This document shows, piece by piece, positions 1-9,624 of a stretch of 64,000 bases of DNA. The DNA is taken from the NCBI RefSeq assembly GCF_018327685.1, contig NZ_BNEL01000001.1, positions 3,038,001 through 3,102,000 of the forward strand, given 5' to 3'. How positions within the stretch are numbered: position 1 is the first letter of the stretch; each line of letters opens with the position of its first letter. This DNA comes from Streptomyces sp. TS71-3. GTDB taxonomy: Bacteria; Actinomycetota; Actinomycetes; Streptomycetales; Streptomycetaceae. The notes beneath the pieces are model-generated. The model worked only from the letters and a program-made list of their open reading frames with translations, made no database searches and was not told the DNA's origin. Position numbers and translations under genes: made by a program.

Positions 1-1
1 G

Positions 2-145
2 GACACACCCCGCAGCGGGGACACACCCCGCAGCGGGGACACACCCCGCAGCGGGGACACACCCCGCAGCGGGGACACACCCCGCAGCGGGGACACACCC
101 CGCAGCGGGGACACACCCCGCAGCGGGGACACACCCCGCAGCGAG
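2..145. repeat. Eight tandem 18-bp units
   Basis: The 18-bp unit GACACACCCCGCAGCGGG is repeated eight times head to tail from position 2; the last copy differs only in its final codon (GAG for GGG). There are no spacers, so this is not a CRISPR array. The unit is a multiple of three and lies inside an open frame, where each copy encodes Asp-Thr-Pro-Arg-Ser-Gly. A degenerate relative (DATPSE/DTPRTG) continues downstream to about 205. Confidence 0.95.
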
Positions 146-274
146 GACGCCACGCCCTCCGAGGACACACCCCGCACCGGGGATGCCACGCCCTCCGGGG
201 ACACCCCCGCCCCCACGACCACTCAGGCCGCGCCCGACCCCCACCTCCCCACCTCCACCGGAAGGACGCCATGA
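2..274 (+). CDS. 3' end of an unidentified gene with a DTPRSG-repeat tail
   Basis: Frame 2 is open from the window edge to a TGA at 272-274, which overlaps the ATG of the next gene (ATGA at 271-274), the usual sign of translational coupling. What is visible is low-complexity: eight hexapeptides DTPRSG, then a Pro/Thr/Ala-rich end (about DATPSGDTPAPTTTQ). No domain is visible, so the product cannot be named. The tail looks like a disordered extracellular or linker segment. The coupling suggests the protein works with the ricin-lectin membrane protein downstream. Because the start lies outside the window, I rely on the clean frame, the in-phase repeat and the ATGA overlap. Confidence 0.65.
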   Translation, partial: DTPRSGDTPRSGDTPRSGDTPRSGDTPRSGDTPRSGDTPRSGDTPRSEDATPSEDTPRTGDATPSGDTPAPTTTQAAPDPHLPTSTGRTP

Positions 275-1650
275 CGGCTTCCCCATCCCCTCCCCACGGC
301 GACGGACGTGAGCAGGCCGCGTCCGAGGAACCCCAGCGCACGTCCTCCGCGCCGGCCGAGTCCGGATCCGGGGCCTCCGCCAGGGCCGAGAGCGCACTCC
401 TCTCCGGGTCCGCCGCGACGCGGGCCACCGCGCCGGCGGCCGCGCTTCCGCCCGAGGCCGAGCCTGCCGAGCAGGAGGCGGCGGCCGAGGCCGGAGCGAC
501 GAAGGCGGCCGAGGCGAAGGCCGCCGCGAAGGCACCCCAGGCGAAGCCGGCCGTGAAGGCGGCAGAGGCCGAGGCGCCCGAAGCGGAGCCGGTCCCGGAG
601 CCCGGCGTCGCCGGAGCGGTGTCCGAAGCCGGCGAGGCGTCAGAGGCCGCCTCCGAAGCGGCCTCCGAAGCCGCTGCCGAGGCCCGCACGGAGACCGGCA
701 CCGAGGCGGACGCGCACGCCGCTTCCGCCGAGGCCGCCCCGGAGGCCGAGGCCGCCTCCGACGCACTCGCCGCCGCGGCGGCAGAGCCCGCCGCGGCGGC
801 CGAACCCGCGCCCGGCAGGCCCCGCAAGAGCATGCTGGCCGGCGCCGCCATCGCGGGTGCGCTGCTGATATCCGTACCGTTCCTGCTCACCGGGAACGGC
901 GGCGGGGGCGAGAAGGCGGTCCGGTCGGACGCACCGGCCGGGACCGTGCTGTCGGACGGTCAGGCGGCCGGCTCGTCGTCCGGTGTCTTCGGCGCCGAGT
1001 CCCCCTCGTCCTCCGGCTCCGATCCGCGCCACCACCACCCGGCGCAGCACGCGGCGGGAGCGGCCGGGGCCCCGACCGGGCACGGGTCGGGCTCCCCGAG
1101 CGACGTGAAGTCGCCGGACGGGCACACCTCGCACCACCAGGCGACCTCCCAGACGCCGACGAAGGCCCACGCGGGATCCACGGGCACGCACGCCGGGGGT
1201 TCATCGGGCGGGTCCGGCGGGTCCGGCGGGTCCGGCGGCTCCGGCGGCAGCGGTCCCACCGTGCAGTCCGTCAGCCGGATCCAGAGCCATGCGTCCGGCC
1301 GCTGCATCGACGTCGTGGACGGCCAGAAGGCCAGCGGCACGCCGCTCCAGGTGTGGGACTGCGGCGGCGTCGCCTGGCAGCAGTGGAGCTTCTACTCCGA
1401 CGGCACCGTCCGCTCGCTGGGCAAGTGCATGACGCTGGCCTCCGGGTCGACCTCCAACGGCACCCCGATCACGCTGAACGACTGCAACGGCAGTTCCTCG
1501 CAGCAGTTCCGCCTGGTCGCCGCGCACGACCTGGTCAACCCGGGCGCCGACAAGTGCGTGGACGTGAAGGACCAGGGGACCGCCAACGGAACCCGCCTCC
1601 AGCTGTGGACCTGCAACGGGCAGGACAACCAGAAGTGGAGCAGCGCCTGA
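271..1650 (+). CDS. Membrane-anchored protein with C-terminal ricin-type lectin domain
   Basis: 459 aa. Residues 1-185 are Ala/Glu/Ser-rich low complexity with no hydrophobic segment. One transmembrane helix follows at about 188-207 (MLAGAAIAGALLISVPFLL), then a Gly/Ser/His-rich linker including GGS repeats. Residues about 331-459 form a ricin B-type beta-trefoil, with three repeats ending in QxW-like motifs (WQQWSF, QQFRLV, NQKWSS) and paired Cys (GRCIDV, DCGG, GKCMT, DCNG). Topology is probably an acidic cytoplasmic N-terminus and an outer lectin domain that binds sugars in the wall or environment. The start ATG overlaps the stop of the preceding gene. The family is known for carbohydrate binding; the ligand is unknown. 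Confidence 0.88.
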   Translation: MTASPSPPHGDGREQAASEEPQRTSSAPAESGSGASARAESALLSGSAATRATAPAAALPPEAEPAEQEAAAEAGATKAAEAKAAAKAPQAKPAVKAAEAEAPEAEPVPEPGVAGAVSEAGEASEAASEAASEAAAEARTETGTEADAHAASAEAAPEAEAASDALAAAAAEPAAAAEPAPGRPRKSMLAGAAIAGALLISVPFLLTGNGGGGEKAVRSDAPAGTVLSDGQAAGSSSGVFGAESPSSSGSDPRHHHPAQHAAGAAGAPTGHGSGSPSDVKSPDGHTSHHQATSQTPTKAHAGSTGTHAGGSSGGSGGSGGSGGSGGSGPTVQSVSRIQSHASGRCIDVVDGQKASGTPLQVWDCGGVAWQQWSFYSDGTVRSLGKCMTLASGSTSNGTPITLNDCNGSSSQQFRLVAAHDLVNPGADKCVDVKDQGTANGTRLQLWTCNGQDNQKWSSA

Positions 1651-2059
1651 GCGGTGCCTGACACCGCCGCCCCATCGGGGTGCCGGTCCTCCGGCCGGCA
1701 TCCCGTCGCGGGCCACACGGCGGCGCGACCACGGCGACCCGTGGCCGCGCCGCCGTTTCGCGTCCAACGCACCCGTGCCGCACGCGCCGCCCTGCCGCGT
1801 CCGCGCCGGACACGTTTCGCATCAGCCCACCCCACCCGGCCCGCGTGCGCCCCGCCGTGAGGCACAGAGGCCGTGCTGGTCGGCGTCCGCACCTCCGGCG
1901 AACGCGGCCCGGCCCGCACGACGCTGTGGCGGTTCTGGGGACGTTCCCCGACGCGGGCCGGGCCCCTGCTCCGGGCCTCGCTATCATCCAGCCCACACCG
2001 TGGCCACCGCCGCACCGCGGCCGGTGGTCTCCACAGCAGGTGATCCGGGGGCCCGAGGG
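1651..2059. other. Non-coding gap with a terminator and a promoter region
   Basis: About 410 bases between the lectin gene and the next start. Apart from the hairpin at 1677-1704 I see no conserved gene. Open frames here are high-GC artefacts rich in Arg and Pro. The promoter for the propeller gene should lie in the second half. Confidence 0.5.
1677..1704 (+). terminator. Hairpin after the ricin-lectin gene
   Basis: A 10-bp stem (GGGGTGCCGG with CCGGCATCCC, one G-T pair) encloses an 8-nt loop 27 bases after the stop codon. There is no T-tract, as is common for actinomycete terminators. Confidence 0.5.
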
Positions 2060-3764
2060 ATGTCCGGGAACGACGGGAACAGGGGCGGCACGCCGCCCGG
2101 CCAGGACGAGCCGCAGGATCCGGGCGGCGCCGCACCCCCGCCGATGCCTTCGCGGCCGCCCGCCGCCGCTCCCGTCCCGCCCGTTCCGCCGCAGCAGCCG
2201 GGTCCGCCCGGCGCCCAGCCCGGCGCCTGGCCGCAACAGCAGCCCGCCCCCGGGCCGTTCGGCCGGCAGCCGCCGGCGTTCGGACAGCCGCAGGGCCCGC
2301 CCGCTCCGGGGGCCTTCGGCCCACCGCCCCAGCCGCAGCCGGGACAGTACGGACAGCCGGGGCAACCCGTATACGGCTCGCCCGCCGCCCCGCAGCCGGC
2401 CCCCGTCCCCTACCCCGTACGGCCAGGCCGGGCAGCCGCCCCAGGGCTGGAGCGGCCCGGGGCAGGCGTTTCCGCCCGCGCCGCCCACGGCCGCCCGAAG
2501 CGGCGGCGGAAGGACGGTCCTGATACTCGTCGTCGTCCTCGCGGTGCTCGCCGGGGCGGGCATAGGCGGGTATTTCCTCCTCGACCGCTCCGGCATCATC
2601 CACTCCGCGGATCCGGACACGCCGAAGAAGCCCGCCGACGCGCTCCCGATCCGGTGGCAGACGCAGCTGCCCAAGCCGGACACCGTCGGCAGCTCCCTCG
2701 GCGGGCTCCCCGCGCTCTGGACCACCAAGACCGACAACCCCGTATACGCCGACGAGAAGGGCGGTGTCCGCGCCTTCGACCACGCCACCGGCAGGAAGCT
2801 GTGGACCCTCCAGACGCCCAAGGGGGCCAGCGAGGTCTGCGCCGCGGCCCCGGAGCCGAGCCCGGACGGCGTGGGAGCGGTCGCGTTCGACGCGGGCGGC
2901 GACGACTGCGCGTTCCTCGACGTCTTCGACACCGACACCGGCCGGACCCTGTGGACGAAGAACCTCGCGAGCGGCTACAAGAGCACGGCCCCGCGCATCG
3001 CCGTCGGCCGCCACGCCGTGATCACGGACGCGGGCGGCGGTGTGCGGATGTACTCCGTCTCCGGCGGCCACGTCGTGTTCATCCCCTACGCCCGCGGTCA
3101 CGACTGCGGCGACGACGCGGACTGGACGGGCGACCACCTCGCCACGTCGAGCAGTTGCAGCGACGCGAAGCCTAAGAACGAACTCGACATCCGCGACCTG
3201 GAGTTCGGCGACACCTACAAGTTCCCGGGCGACGCCCGCGACGTCCAGCTCGTGGCGGGCGACCGCCCGCTGACCGTCGTCTTCCAGGGCAAGGACGACG
3301 ACTCGCCCGAGTCGGTGCAGACCTACGACGACGGCAAGCCGCAGAAGGCGTTCCAGCTGCCCGCCAAGGTGCAGTTCGACCGGAACGGCGTCTACGTCGA
3401 CTCCGACCAGTCGGTGATGGTCTCCTCGTACGACGACAACACGGGGACCGGGGCCGTCGACCTCAGGACCGGCAAGCTGCTCTGGTCGAAGAAGAACACG
3501 GTCACCGTCGGGACCGGGGACGGCGGCGCGATCGCCGTGCAGGGCTCGGGCGACATGAGCAAGCCGTCGAAGCTGGTCTCCATCGACCTGCACAGCGGTG
3601 CGGTGAAGACCATGGGGACCCTCTACGTCGCGGGGAACCCCTCGGCCACCGACCTCCAGGGAGCCGGCTTCACCTGGTCGGGAAACGTGCTGTACGTGGT
3701 GACGGACGACGGCCGCACCGGCAAGGACACGCTGACCCTGCGCGCGTTCGAGAGCGAGTCCTGA
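2060..3764 (+). pseudogene. PQQ-like beta-propeller membrane protein, interrupted by a one-base frameshift
   Basis: The natural N-terminus is an ATG at 2060 (MSGNDGNRGG..., Pro/Gln-rich) in one frame. After base 2416 the protein continues in another frame (YGQAGQPPQGW..., then the TM helix VLILVVVLAVLAGAGIGG at about 2515-2575). Removing one base, for example G2417 in ccccgtac, joins them as ...PYPYGQAGQ... and gives about 567 aa. The outer part carries propeller-type repeats (GRKLWTLQTPKG, GRTLWTKNLASG, GKLLWSKKNTV) as in BamB/PQQ-like domains. Such Pro-rich-TM-propeller proteins are common in Streptomyces and their function is generally unknown. The break may be a real mutation or a sequencing error; the rest of both frames is intact. 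Confidence 0.75.
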
Positions 3765-3894
3765 ACTTCCTGGCTCACAAGGTCGTTGTGACGGCTCGTC
3801 GCGGAGCGTAGCCTCGGAGCCCCTTTCCAACTCCGCCCCGTGCGGGGCGGGTTGGGGGTGGCGCCATGCGCCGTGTTCCGAGGGGGGATTCTTC

Positions 3895-6579
3895 ATGGGT
3901 GTACCGGCCGACAGACTCACCGGTTTTCCGGACGACTTCGGAGCGGACGTCTTCGTCAGCGGGTTCCAGGCGAGCGTGGCGCCCGCGGACCGGGGGGACC
4001 TGGCGGACAGGAGCCCGCTGCTCGTCCTGCGGGTCCCGGGAGACGCCGCCGCGTGCCGGGCCGGTGTGCACCGCGTCGTGGAGGCGCTGCGGGGGTCGAT
4101 CGACAACGACGGCAAGCTCGTGCCGTACGCGTACCTGGACGCCGTGCAGGACGACCGGCTGCTGTACGAGAGGCACGGCATGGCCGGCCGCAGGCCCGTG
4201 CCGGGCCCTGAGCACATGACACCCGACCGCCATCCGAACTTCCACGTCATACGGCAGCTCGTGGCGTACATCAGGGAGCACCCCGAGAGCTGGCCCGGGG
4301 AGCACGTGAGGGAGCTGCGCGCGTACGTGTGCGAGCAGCACAAGGCGGAGCAGCTGGGCCTGCTGGGGGCGCTTCCGGGCAGTCCCCCGGTGCTGGGCGA
4401 CGTCACCGTCAGGAACCTGCTGCTGCGGCTCGCGTGGGCCCTGACGCTCGGTGAGGTGCCGCGCCGGCTGTGGGCCTGGTGGCGCTCCCGGAAGGTGATG
4501 CGGGGGTGGCTCGCCGGTCTGAAGATGGCGGGCGGCAACAGGAAGCTGTTCCCGGCGATGGACCAGATCGCCGCCGTGCAGGCCGCCCGGCTCCGGGTGG
4601 ACCGGCTCGACGAGCAGGCGCTCCAGACGTTCGAGGACCTGCTCACCCGGGCCCTGCTGGAGGACCTGCGGGTGCCGAGGGTGGGCGGCATCCTGCCCAG
4701 GCGGCGCCGCAGGACACGGCGGCCGGTGATCATCGTGGCGGTTCCGCCGCCCGGGCAGGAGGGCTCCCGGGCGGCCGAGCGCTTCCTGCGCGCGCTGCAC
4801 AAGGCGCAGGAGGGGGCCCGGCAGCCGGGTCCCCTCGTCGTCGCCGTGGGGCAGCCCACCGAGGCCCTGCTGAGGGACCTGGGCAGCCCCGCGGAGAGCG
4901 ATCTGGCGCAGGCGGCGCACCGGCTCAGCCACCGGGACGGCGCGCCGGTCGTGCTGGTGCCCCTGAGCGCGAACGCGATGGAGCGGCCGGGACTGCCGGT
5001 ACCCCCGGTGCCGCGGAAGGGGCACGGTCTCAGCTGGCGCACGGAGGCGTGGCTCGAAGTGTCGGTCGTGGTGCTCGCGCTGATCGGCGCCTCGCTCTAC
5101 ACCGTCCCCAAGCCCGTGGACACCCGGTGCGTCGGCGGCAGCGACTCGGTGGCCGAGTCCGCCCAGGCCACGCCCACCCGCGTGCTTCCCAAGACCTGGT
5201 ACGACTCCGCGCGCGAGGCGGTCGACACCGAGAACCGGCGGGTGGAGGACCTGGCGGCGAAGCGGACGGTGCGGACCGTCGTGGCCTTCGGGTCCAACTC
5301 TCCCCGGTCCGAGACGGACGCGCTGTTCGACGGGACCATTCCGGAGCTGCGCGGCATCGCCCTGTGGCAGATGCGGCAGAACCAGGAGGCGGACTCCGAC
5401 GACTCCCAGGTCCTCCTGCGCGTGGACGTGCGCCCCACCGGGACGGGGTTCAAGGACGCCGTGCCGGAGGCCGAGAAGCTCGTCCAGCGGGTCCGCGGCG
5501 AGAACGCGCCCGGGAAGAAGGAGTACGAGAAGGTCGTCGGCGTGCTCGGGTACGCGCAGAGCCGGGGCGAGACCAAGGCCGCGCTCGACGTGCTCGCCCG
5601 GGCCGGGATCCCCGCGATCGGCACCACCGCGACCGCGGACGAGCTGCTGGAGGGCCAGGCCCACCAGACCTACTGGCCCCTGACACCCACCAACTCGCGC
5701 GAAGCGGCCATCGAGGCCGACTTCGCCCGCAAGGAGAACATCGTGGCCCGGCCGGGCACGCAGGACAGCTGCTCCCCGGCCCGGCGGGCCATCGTGATCG
5801 AGAACGCCGAGGACCTCTACAGCCGCAGCCTCGCCGCGAAGTTCATCGAGAAGTTCACCGGCCCCCGGCCGCAGGTGTTCGACTACAACCAGGACGACGT
5901 CTTCGGGCACACCCCGTCCGGTGCGGTGCCCCTGTCCGACGCCGGCGAGCTCTCGGACCAGGTGTGCCGGGTGCTGAAGGCGGAACCGGACTCGGTCGTG
6001 TACTGGTCGGCGCGGGCGCGCGACTTCTCCGCGTTCATCAACGCCGTCGACCGCCAGGGCACCTGCACCAGCGACGACATCACCGTCCTCGGCGGCAACG
6101 AGCTGACCAACGTCTCGATGACCGGGGTGTACAGCAACAAGAGCTGGCTGCGGCTGTACTACTCGATGCACCGCCTGCCGGCCGGGGACCGCAGGGCCAG
6201 CGAGAGGACCAGGCAGTTCGTCGCCATGTACGAGGCGTTCGTGCGGAAGACGACGCGCGGGGAGGACCCCTGGGCGCAGGACGGGCACTCCGCGGTCGCC
6301 TACGACGCCTTCCACGTGCTGTCGGAGGCCGTCGACCAGGCGGGCCACGTCGACAAGGCCATCAGCAGGTCGTCCGTCCTGCTCACCCTGGGCGCCGGCA
6401 TCACCTTCGACGGTGCCACCGGACTGGTCTCGTACAAGAAGGGTGTCAACGGGGCCCCGCAGGACAAGACCCTCGTGCTGGTCCGCCAGCTGGCCGACGA
6501 GCCGGAGGTCGTCGCGGTGTGCGGGGCGTACGGTCCCGACGTGCCCAGCCGGACGCAGGGGGTGCCGTGCGGGGGCTGA
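3895..6579 (+). CDS. One-pass membrane protein with periplasmic-binding-protein-like outer domain
   Basis: 894 aa. The start ATG follows a strong Shine-Dalgarno (AGGGGGGA, 3881-3888). Residues 1-380 are soluble and not recognised. They hold two strand-rich blocks (LLVLRVPGDAAACR; VIIVAVPPPGQEG then a long helix) that look like a nucleotide-binding fold, but I see no intact P-loop. One TM helix lies at about 384-404. Residues about 405-894 resemble the type I periplasmic binding (ANF receptor/Leu-Ile-Val binding) fold: RTVVAFGSNS, VVGVLGYAQSRGETKAAL, GIPAIGTTAT, SVVYWSARARDFSAFINAV, and HSAVAYDAFHVLSEAV near the end. It is probably an outward-facing ligand sensor tied to a cytoplasmic domain. 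The ligand and partner are unknown and no kinase or transporter is adjacent. Confidence 0.75.
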   Translation: MGVPADRLTGFPDDFGADVFVSGFQASVAPADRGDLADRSPLLVLRVPGDAAACRAGVHRVVEALRGSIDNDGKLVPYAYLDAVQDDRLLYERHGMAGRRPVPGPEHMTPDRHPNFHVIRQLVAYIREHPESWPGEHVRELRAYVCEQHKAEQLGLLGALPGSPPVLGDVTVRNLLLRLAWALTLGEVPRRLWAWWRSRKVMRGWLAGLKMAGGNRKLFPAMDQIAAVQAARLRVDRLDEQALQTFEDLLTRALLEDLRVPRVGGILPRRRRRTRRPVIIVAVPPPGQEGSRAAERFLRALHKAQEGARQPGPLVVAVGQPTEALLRDLGSPAESDLAQAAHRLSHRDGAPVVLVPLSANAMERPGLPVPPVPRKGHGLSWRTEAWLEVSVVVLALIGASLYTVPKPVDTRCVGGSDSVAESAQATPTRVLPKTWYDSAREAVDTENRRVEDLAAKRTVRTVVAFGSNSPRSETDALFDGTIPELRGIALWQMRQNQEADSDDSQVLLRVDVRPTGTGFKDAVPEAEKLVQRVRGENAPGKKEYEKVVGVLGYAQSRGETKAALDVLARAGIPAIGTTATADELLEGQAHQTYWPLTPTNSREAAIEADFARKENIVARPGTQDSCSPARRAIVIENAEDLYSRSLAAKFIEKFTGPRPQVFDYNQDDVFGHTPSGAVPLSDAGELSDQVCRVLKAEPDSVVYWSARARDFSAFINAVDRQGTCTSDDITVLGGNELTNVSMTGVYSNKSWLRLYYSMHRLPAGDRRASERTRQFVAMYEAFVRKTTRGEDPWAQDGHSAVAYDAFHVLSEAVDQAGHVDKAISRSSVLLTLGAGITFDGATGLVSYKKGVNGAPQDKTLVLVRQLADEPEVVAVCGAYGPDVPSRTQGVPCGG

Positions 6580-6690
6580 CCCGGCCCACATCGCGGCCCC
6601 GGGACCGGGGCGGTGAGGAAAGTGTCAAGAGAGCCGTGACACACCACACTTGGCGCGATCGGCGGGCACCCGCCGGGTTACCGTTCCCCC

Positions 6691-8256
6691 ATGTCTGACT
6701 CGTCACGCGAGACCGGCGAGGGCGCCGGCTGGGGGAGCGCCGGACCTGGCACCTACCGCCGGTTGATGCCCGCCGACGTCAAGCGGGTCTCGTGGCTCGA
6801 CCCGCGCACGCTGTGGCTGGCCCGCAACGGCCTGCTGGCGTCCTGGTTCGGCGACCCCACGGGCCGGGAGCGGAGCCGGTGGGTGGCGCAGCGGGCCGAG
6901 GCCGGCGCCCCCGCGGACAAGGTGGTGCGGCGCGACGACCCGGACCGCTTCTCCTTCATGGTGCTGGGGGACACCGGCGAGGGCGGCGACGCCCAGTACG
7001 CGGTGGTGCCCGGGTTCCTGAAGGCCGCCCGGGGCACCGCGTTCGCGGTGATAGCCAGCGATGTGATCTACCCGGTGGGCAGGACCGACGAGTACGGCCC
7101 CAAGTTCTTCCGCCCGTACCGGGACTACCCGGCGCCCGTCTACGCGATACCGGGCAACCACGACTGGTACGAGGGCCTCGGCGGCTTCATGCGGGTGTTC
7201 TGCGGCGACGCACCGCCCCTCGCGCCCGAGCCCGCGCCCCGGCCGCTGGGCCGTGCCTGGTGGCGCCGGCTGCTGTGGCACCGGCCGCGCCCGGCCGACG
7301 AGCGGCGCCTGGCCGAGGCGCGCGAGCTGCGCTCCCAGCCGGCGCAGCAGGCCGTCCAGCCCGGTCCGTACTGGGCCGTCGACGCGGGACCGCTGCGGAT
7401 CGTGGGCATAGACACCGGCCTGCTCGGCACCGTCGACGCCGAGCAGGGCGCGTGGCTGCGCGAGGTGTCGCAGGGGCCCCGCCCGAAGATCCTCATCACC
7501 GGCTCACCCCTGTACGTGAACGGCGAGCGCCACCCCTGCGCCATCGAGGGCGGTGGCACCGTCGACGACATCGTCCGCGATCCGGCACACCACTACGTGG
7601 CGGCGGTGGGCGGCGACATCCACAACTATCAGCGGTATCCGGTGGACGTGGACGGCCGCACCATCCAGTACGTGGTCTCGGGCGGCGGCGGCGCGTTCAT
7701 GCACGCCACGCACACCATCCCCGCGGTGTCCGTCGGGAACGTCACCGAGCGGGACTTCCGGTGCTATCCGCTGCGCGGCGACTCGCTGGCCCTGTACAGC
7801 GTGCTCTACGGGCGCCGGCTGCGCCTGCGCCGCTTCTTCGCGCTCACCGCGGCGCAGGCGACGGCCGTCGTGGCGGAGCGGCTCGGGGTCCCGGCGGAGC
7901 GCACCGGGGGCGCGCCCGTCCGGATCACCTGGCGCGTCCGCCTGGTGGCGAGCCTGCTCGGCGCGGGCCGCCGCCGCGAGGGCCGCTCCCGCTTCCGCCT
8001 TCCGGTGTGGGAGGTCTGCTCCGACCTCTTCTCCTCCAGTTCGGCCACGTACTGGCCGCCGTTCTTCAAGTCGTTCCTGCGGCTGGACGTGACACCGGAC
8101 TCCGTCACGCTGCGCTGCTTCTCCGCGACCGGCAAGCGCGCCCAGGAACTCCACCCGCCGGTCGAGGACGAGGTGGTCATCCCGCTGACCGTCCGTGCCG
8201 GCGCGGCGGCTCCTGGCGAACCCGCCGGGGTGAGGGACCTGACCGTTCAGGCGTGA
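6691..8256 (+). CDS. Calcineurin-like metallophosphoesterase
   Basis: 521 aa. Metallophosphoesterase signature blocks occur in order: MVLGDTGEGG (about 88-97, replacing the usual GDxH), GNHDWYEG (about 153-160) and GGDIHNYQRY (about 307-316). The two-metal site of this superfamily is built from exactly these Asp/Asn/His residues. There is no signal peptide or TM helix, so the protein is presumably cytoplasmic. The C-terminal 150 residues are Arg-rich and not a known domain to me. It is a single gene, 111 bases after the preceding one. Substrate cannot be inferred; the family includes phosphodiesterases and phosphoprotein phosphatases. Confidence 0.85.
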   Translation: MSDSSRETGEGAGWGSAGPGTYRRLMPADVKRVSWLDPRTLWLARNGLLASWFGDPTGRERSRWVAQRAEAGAPADKVVRRDDPDRFSFMVLGDTGEGGDAQYAVVPGFLKAARGTAFAVIASDVIYPVGRTDEYGPKFFRPYRDYPAPVYAIPGNHDWYEGLGGFMRVFCGDAPPLAPEPAPRPLGRAWWRRLLWHRPRPADERRLAEARELRSQPAQQAVQPGPYWAVDAGPLRIVGIDTGLLGTVDAEQGAWLREVSQGPRPKILITGSPLYVNGERHPCAIEGGGTVDDIVRDPAHHYVAAVGGDIHNYQRYPVDVDGRTIQYVVSGGGGAFMHATHTIPAVSVGNVTERDFRCYPLRGDSLALYSVLYGRRLRLRRFFALTAAQATAVVAERLGVPAERTGGAPVRITWRVRLVASLLGAGRRREGRSRFRLPVWEVCSDLFSSSSATYWPPFFKSFLRLDVTPDSVTLRCFSATGKRAQELHPPVEDEVVIPLTVRAGAAAPGEPAGVRDLTVQA

Positions 8257-8350
8257 GCGCCGCGGGTGCGAGTGCGGTGGGCGCGAGTGAGGCCGGCATG
8301 AGCGCGGCCGGCGCCGGGGCCGGCCGAGGGGCCCCGGCGCCGCGCGGAGG

Positions 8351-9253
8351 TCACTTGAACTTGAGTTCCGTCCCCTTCGGGACGATCTGGATGTCGAGGT
8401 CGATCTTGATGCTGGAGCCGACGACGGCGATGCCCCGGGCCAGCATGGTCTGCCAGTTGATCGTGAAGTCCTCGCGGTGGAGCTCGGTGGTGGCCTTGAC
8501 GGCCGCGCGGGTCTCGCCCTCCATGCCGACACGGATGCCCTGGTACTGGGCGTCCAGGTTCACCGTGCGGGTGACGCCGTGGAGTGTCAGGCCGCCCGTG
8601 ACGATCCACTTGTTGCCGCCGCGGTGCTGGAACTGGTCGCTGTAGAACTCCAGGGTCGGGAAGCGCTCCACGTCCAGGAAGTCCGCCGACCGCAGGTGGT
8701 CGTCGCGCATGCGGACGTTGGTGTCGATCGAGCTGGCGTCGATCACGACGTGCATCGCGGAGTCCTCGATCGGATCGCTCATCCTGATCGCACCCGCGAA
8801 GTTGTCGAAGCGGCCGTACACCTGGGCGAGGCCGATGTGGCGCGCGGTGAAGCCGATGCGGGTGTGCGCCGCCTCTATCTCCCAGTCGCCCGGCTCCGGC
8901 ATGGGCAGCGTCGGGGCTATCTGGAGGGTGACGTCGCCCAGGGAGACGATCTTGCCGCCCTCCAGGAGCGAGACGCCTCCGCGGTAGGGGCTGAAGCTCT
9001 CGGCCGAGACCGACAGGCGGTACTCGCCGAGCGGCACCATCGCCACGATGCTGCCGAAGGGATCGGTCTCCCCACCGGCGACCTTGCGGCCCTGGGCGTC
9101 GGTCAGCGTGTACTCCGCCTGCCTGACCGGCTCGCTGACCGGGTCGAGGACCCGGCAGGTGAGGACCCCCGCGGTCGGTGGCACGGAGAGACCGGACAAC
9201 GGGCCCGCCCCGCGCTTCGCGGCGGACTTACGGCCAAGCAAGCGGCTGATCAT
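8351..9253 (-). CDS. YceI-family protein with N-terminal carboxypeptidase-regulatory-like domain
   Basis: 300 aa, start ATG at 9253 with an AGAGGGA ribosome site about 10 bases upstream. Residues about 30-115 look like a carboxypeptidase regulatory-like (transthyretin-type) beta-sandwich (LTCRVLDPVSEPVRQAEYTL..GEYRLSVSAESF). Residues about 120-298 are a YceI lipocalin-like barrel: WEIEAAHTRIGFTARHIGLA, DDHLRSADFLDVERFPTLEF, GGLTLHGVTRTV. YceI proteins bind amphiphilic or isoprenoid molecules. There is no clear signal peptide. Convergent with the metallophosphoesterase, divergent from the CocE-like hydrolase. Confidence 0.9.
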   Translation of the reverse strand: MISRLLGRKSAAKRGAGPLSGLSVPPTAGVLTCRVLDPVSEPVRQAEYTLTDAQGRKVAGGETDPFGSIVAMVPLGEYRLSVSAESFSPYRGGVSLLEGGKIVSLGDVTLQIAPTLPMPEPGDWEIEAAHTRIGFTARHIGLAQVYGRFDNFAGAIRMSDPIEDSAMHVVIDASSIDTNVRMRDDHLRSADFLDVERFPTLEFYSDQFQHRGGNKWIVTGGLTLHGVTRTVNLDAQYQGIRVGMEGETRAAVKATTELHREDFTINWQTMLARGIAVVGSSIKIDLDIQIVPKGTELKFK

Positions 9254-9624
9254 TTTCTAACGCGTCCCTCTGCAGGTGGTGCGGCGAGGAGAGCAACTCA
9301 CCGTCATGGCGAATGGGGGTGGGCGAACCTCGTTCGGCCACCGTGCTCAGACGACGCAAACATATCTGAAGGAAGCAAACGCACCCCAGGCCCCGGGACC
9401 GTGCAACCCGAGGTAACACAGGGGACACGCCGGACCGATGAAGAATTCTCACGAAAATCATATGATCCGCGTTGTCGGTCCATCTTCGCGCCCGCGATCC
9501 AGCACCGCGGGGGCGCCCGCCCGCCTGCCGTCGCGCTGTTGACGCCCTGTTGACGGGACGGAAGGGGCCGCTGCCCGACCGCACCGCCTGCGCCACCCCG
9601 TACCCACCACCTCGGGAGGAGCAA
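9254..9624. other. Divergent intergenic region
   Basis: 371 bases between the divergent yceI-like and CocE-like genes. It must hold both promoters. It includes a relatively AT-rich stretch around 9435-9475 (gaagaattctcacgaaaatcatatgatcc). No gene or convincing riboswitch was seen. Confidence 0.4.

Noticed and set aside
2..145. Possible CRISPR array
   Set aside because: Units are contiguous without spacers and in frame with coding sequence; no cas genes nearby.
1392..5042. Very long open frame on the minus strand (over 1,200 codons), and similar antisense frames elsewhere
   Set aside because: Arg/Pro/Gly-rich shadow frames produced by extreme GC at third positions. They lie opposite well-supported genes and show no domain.
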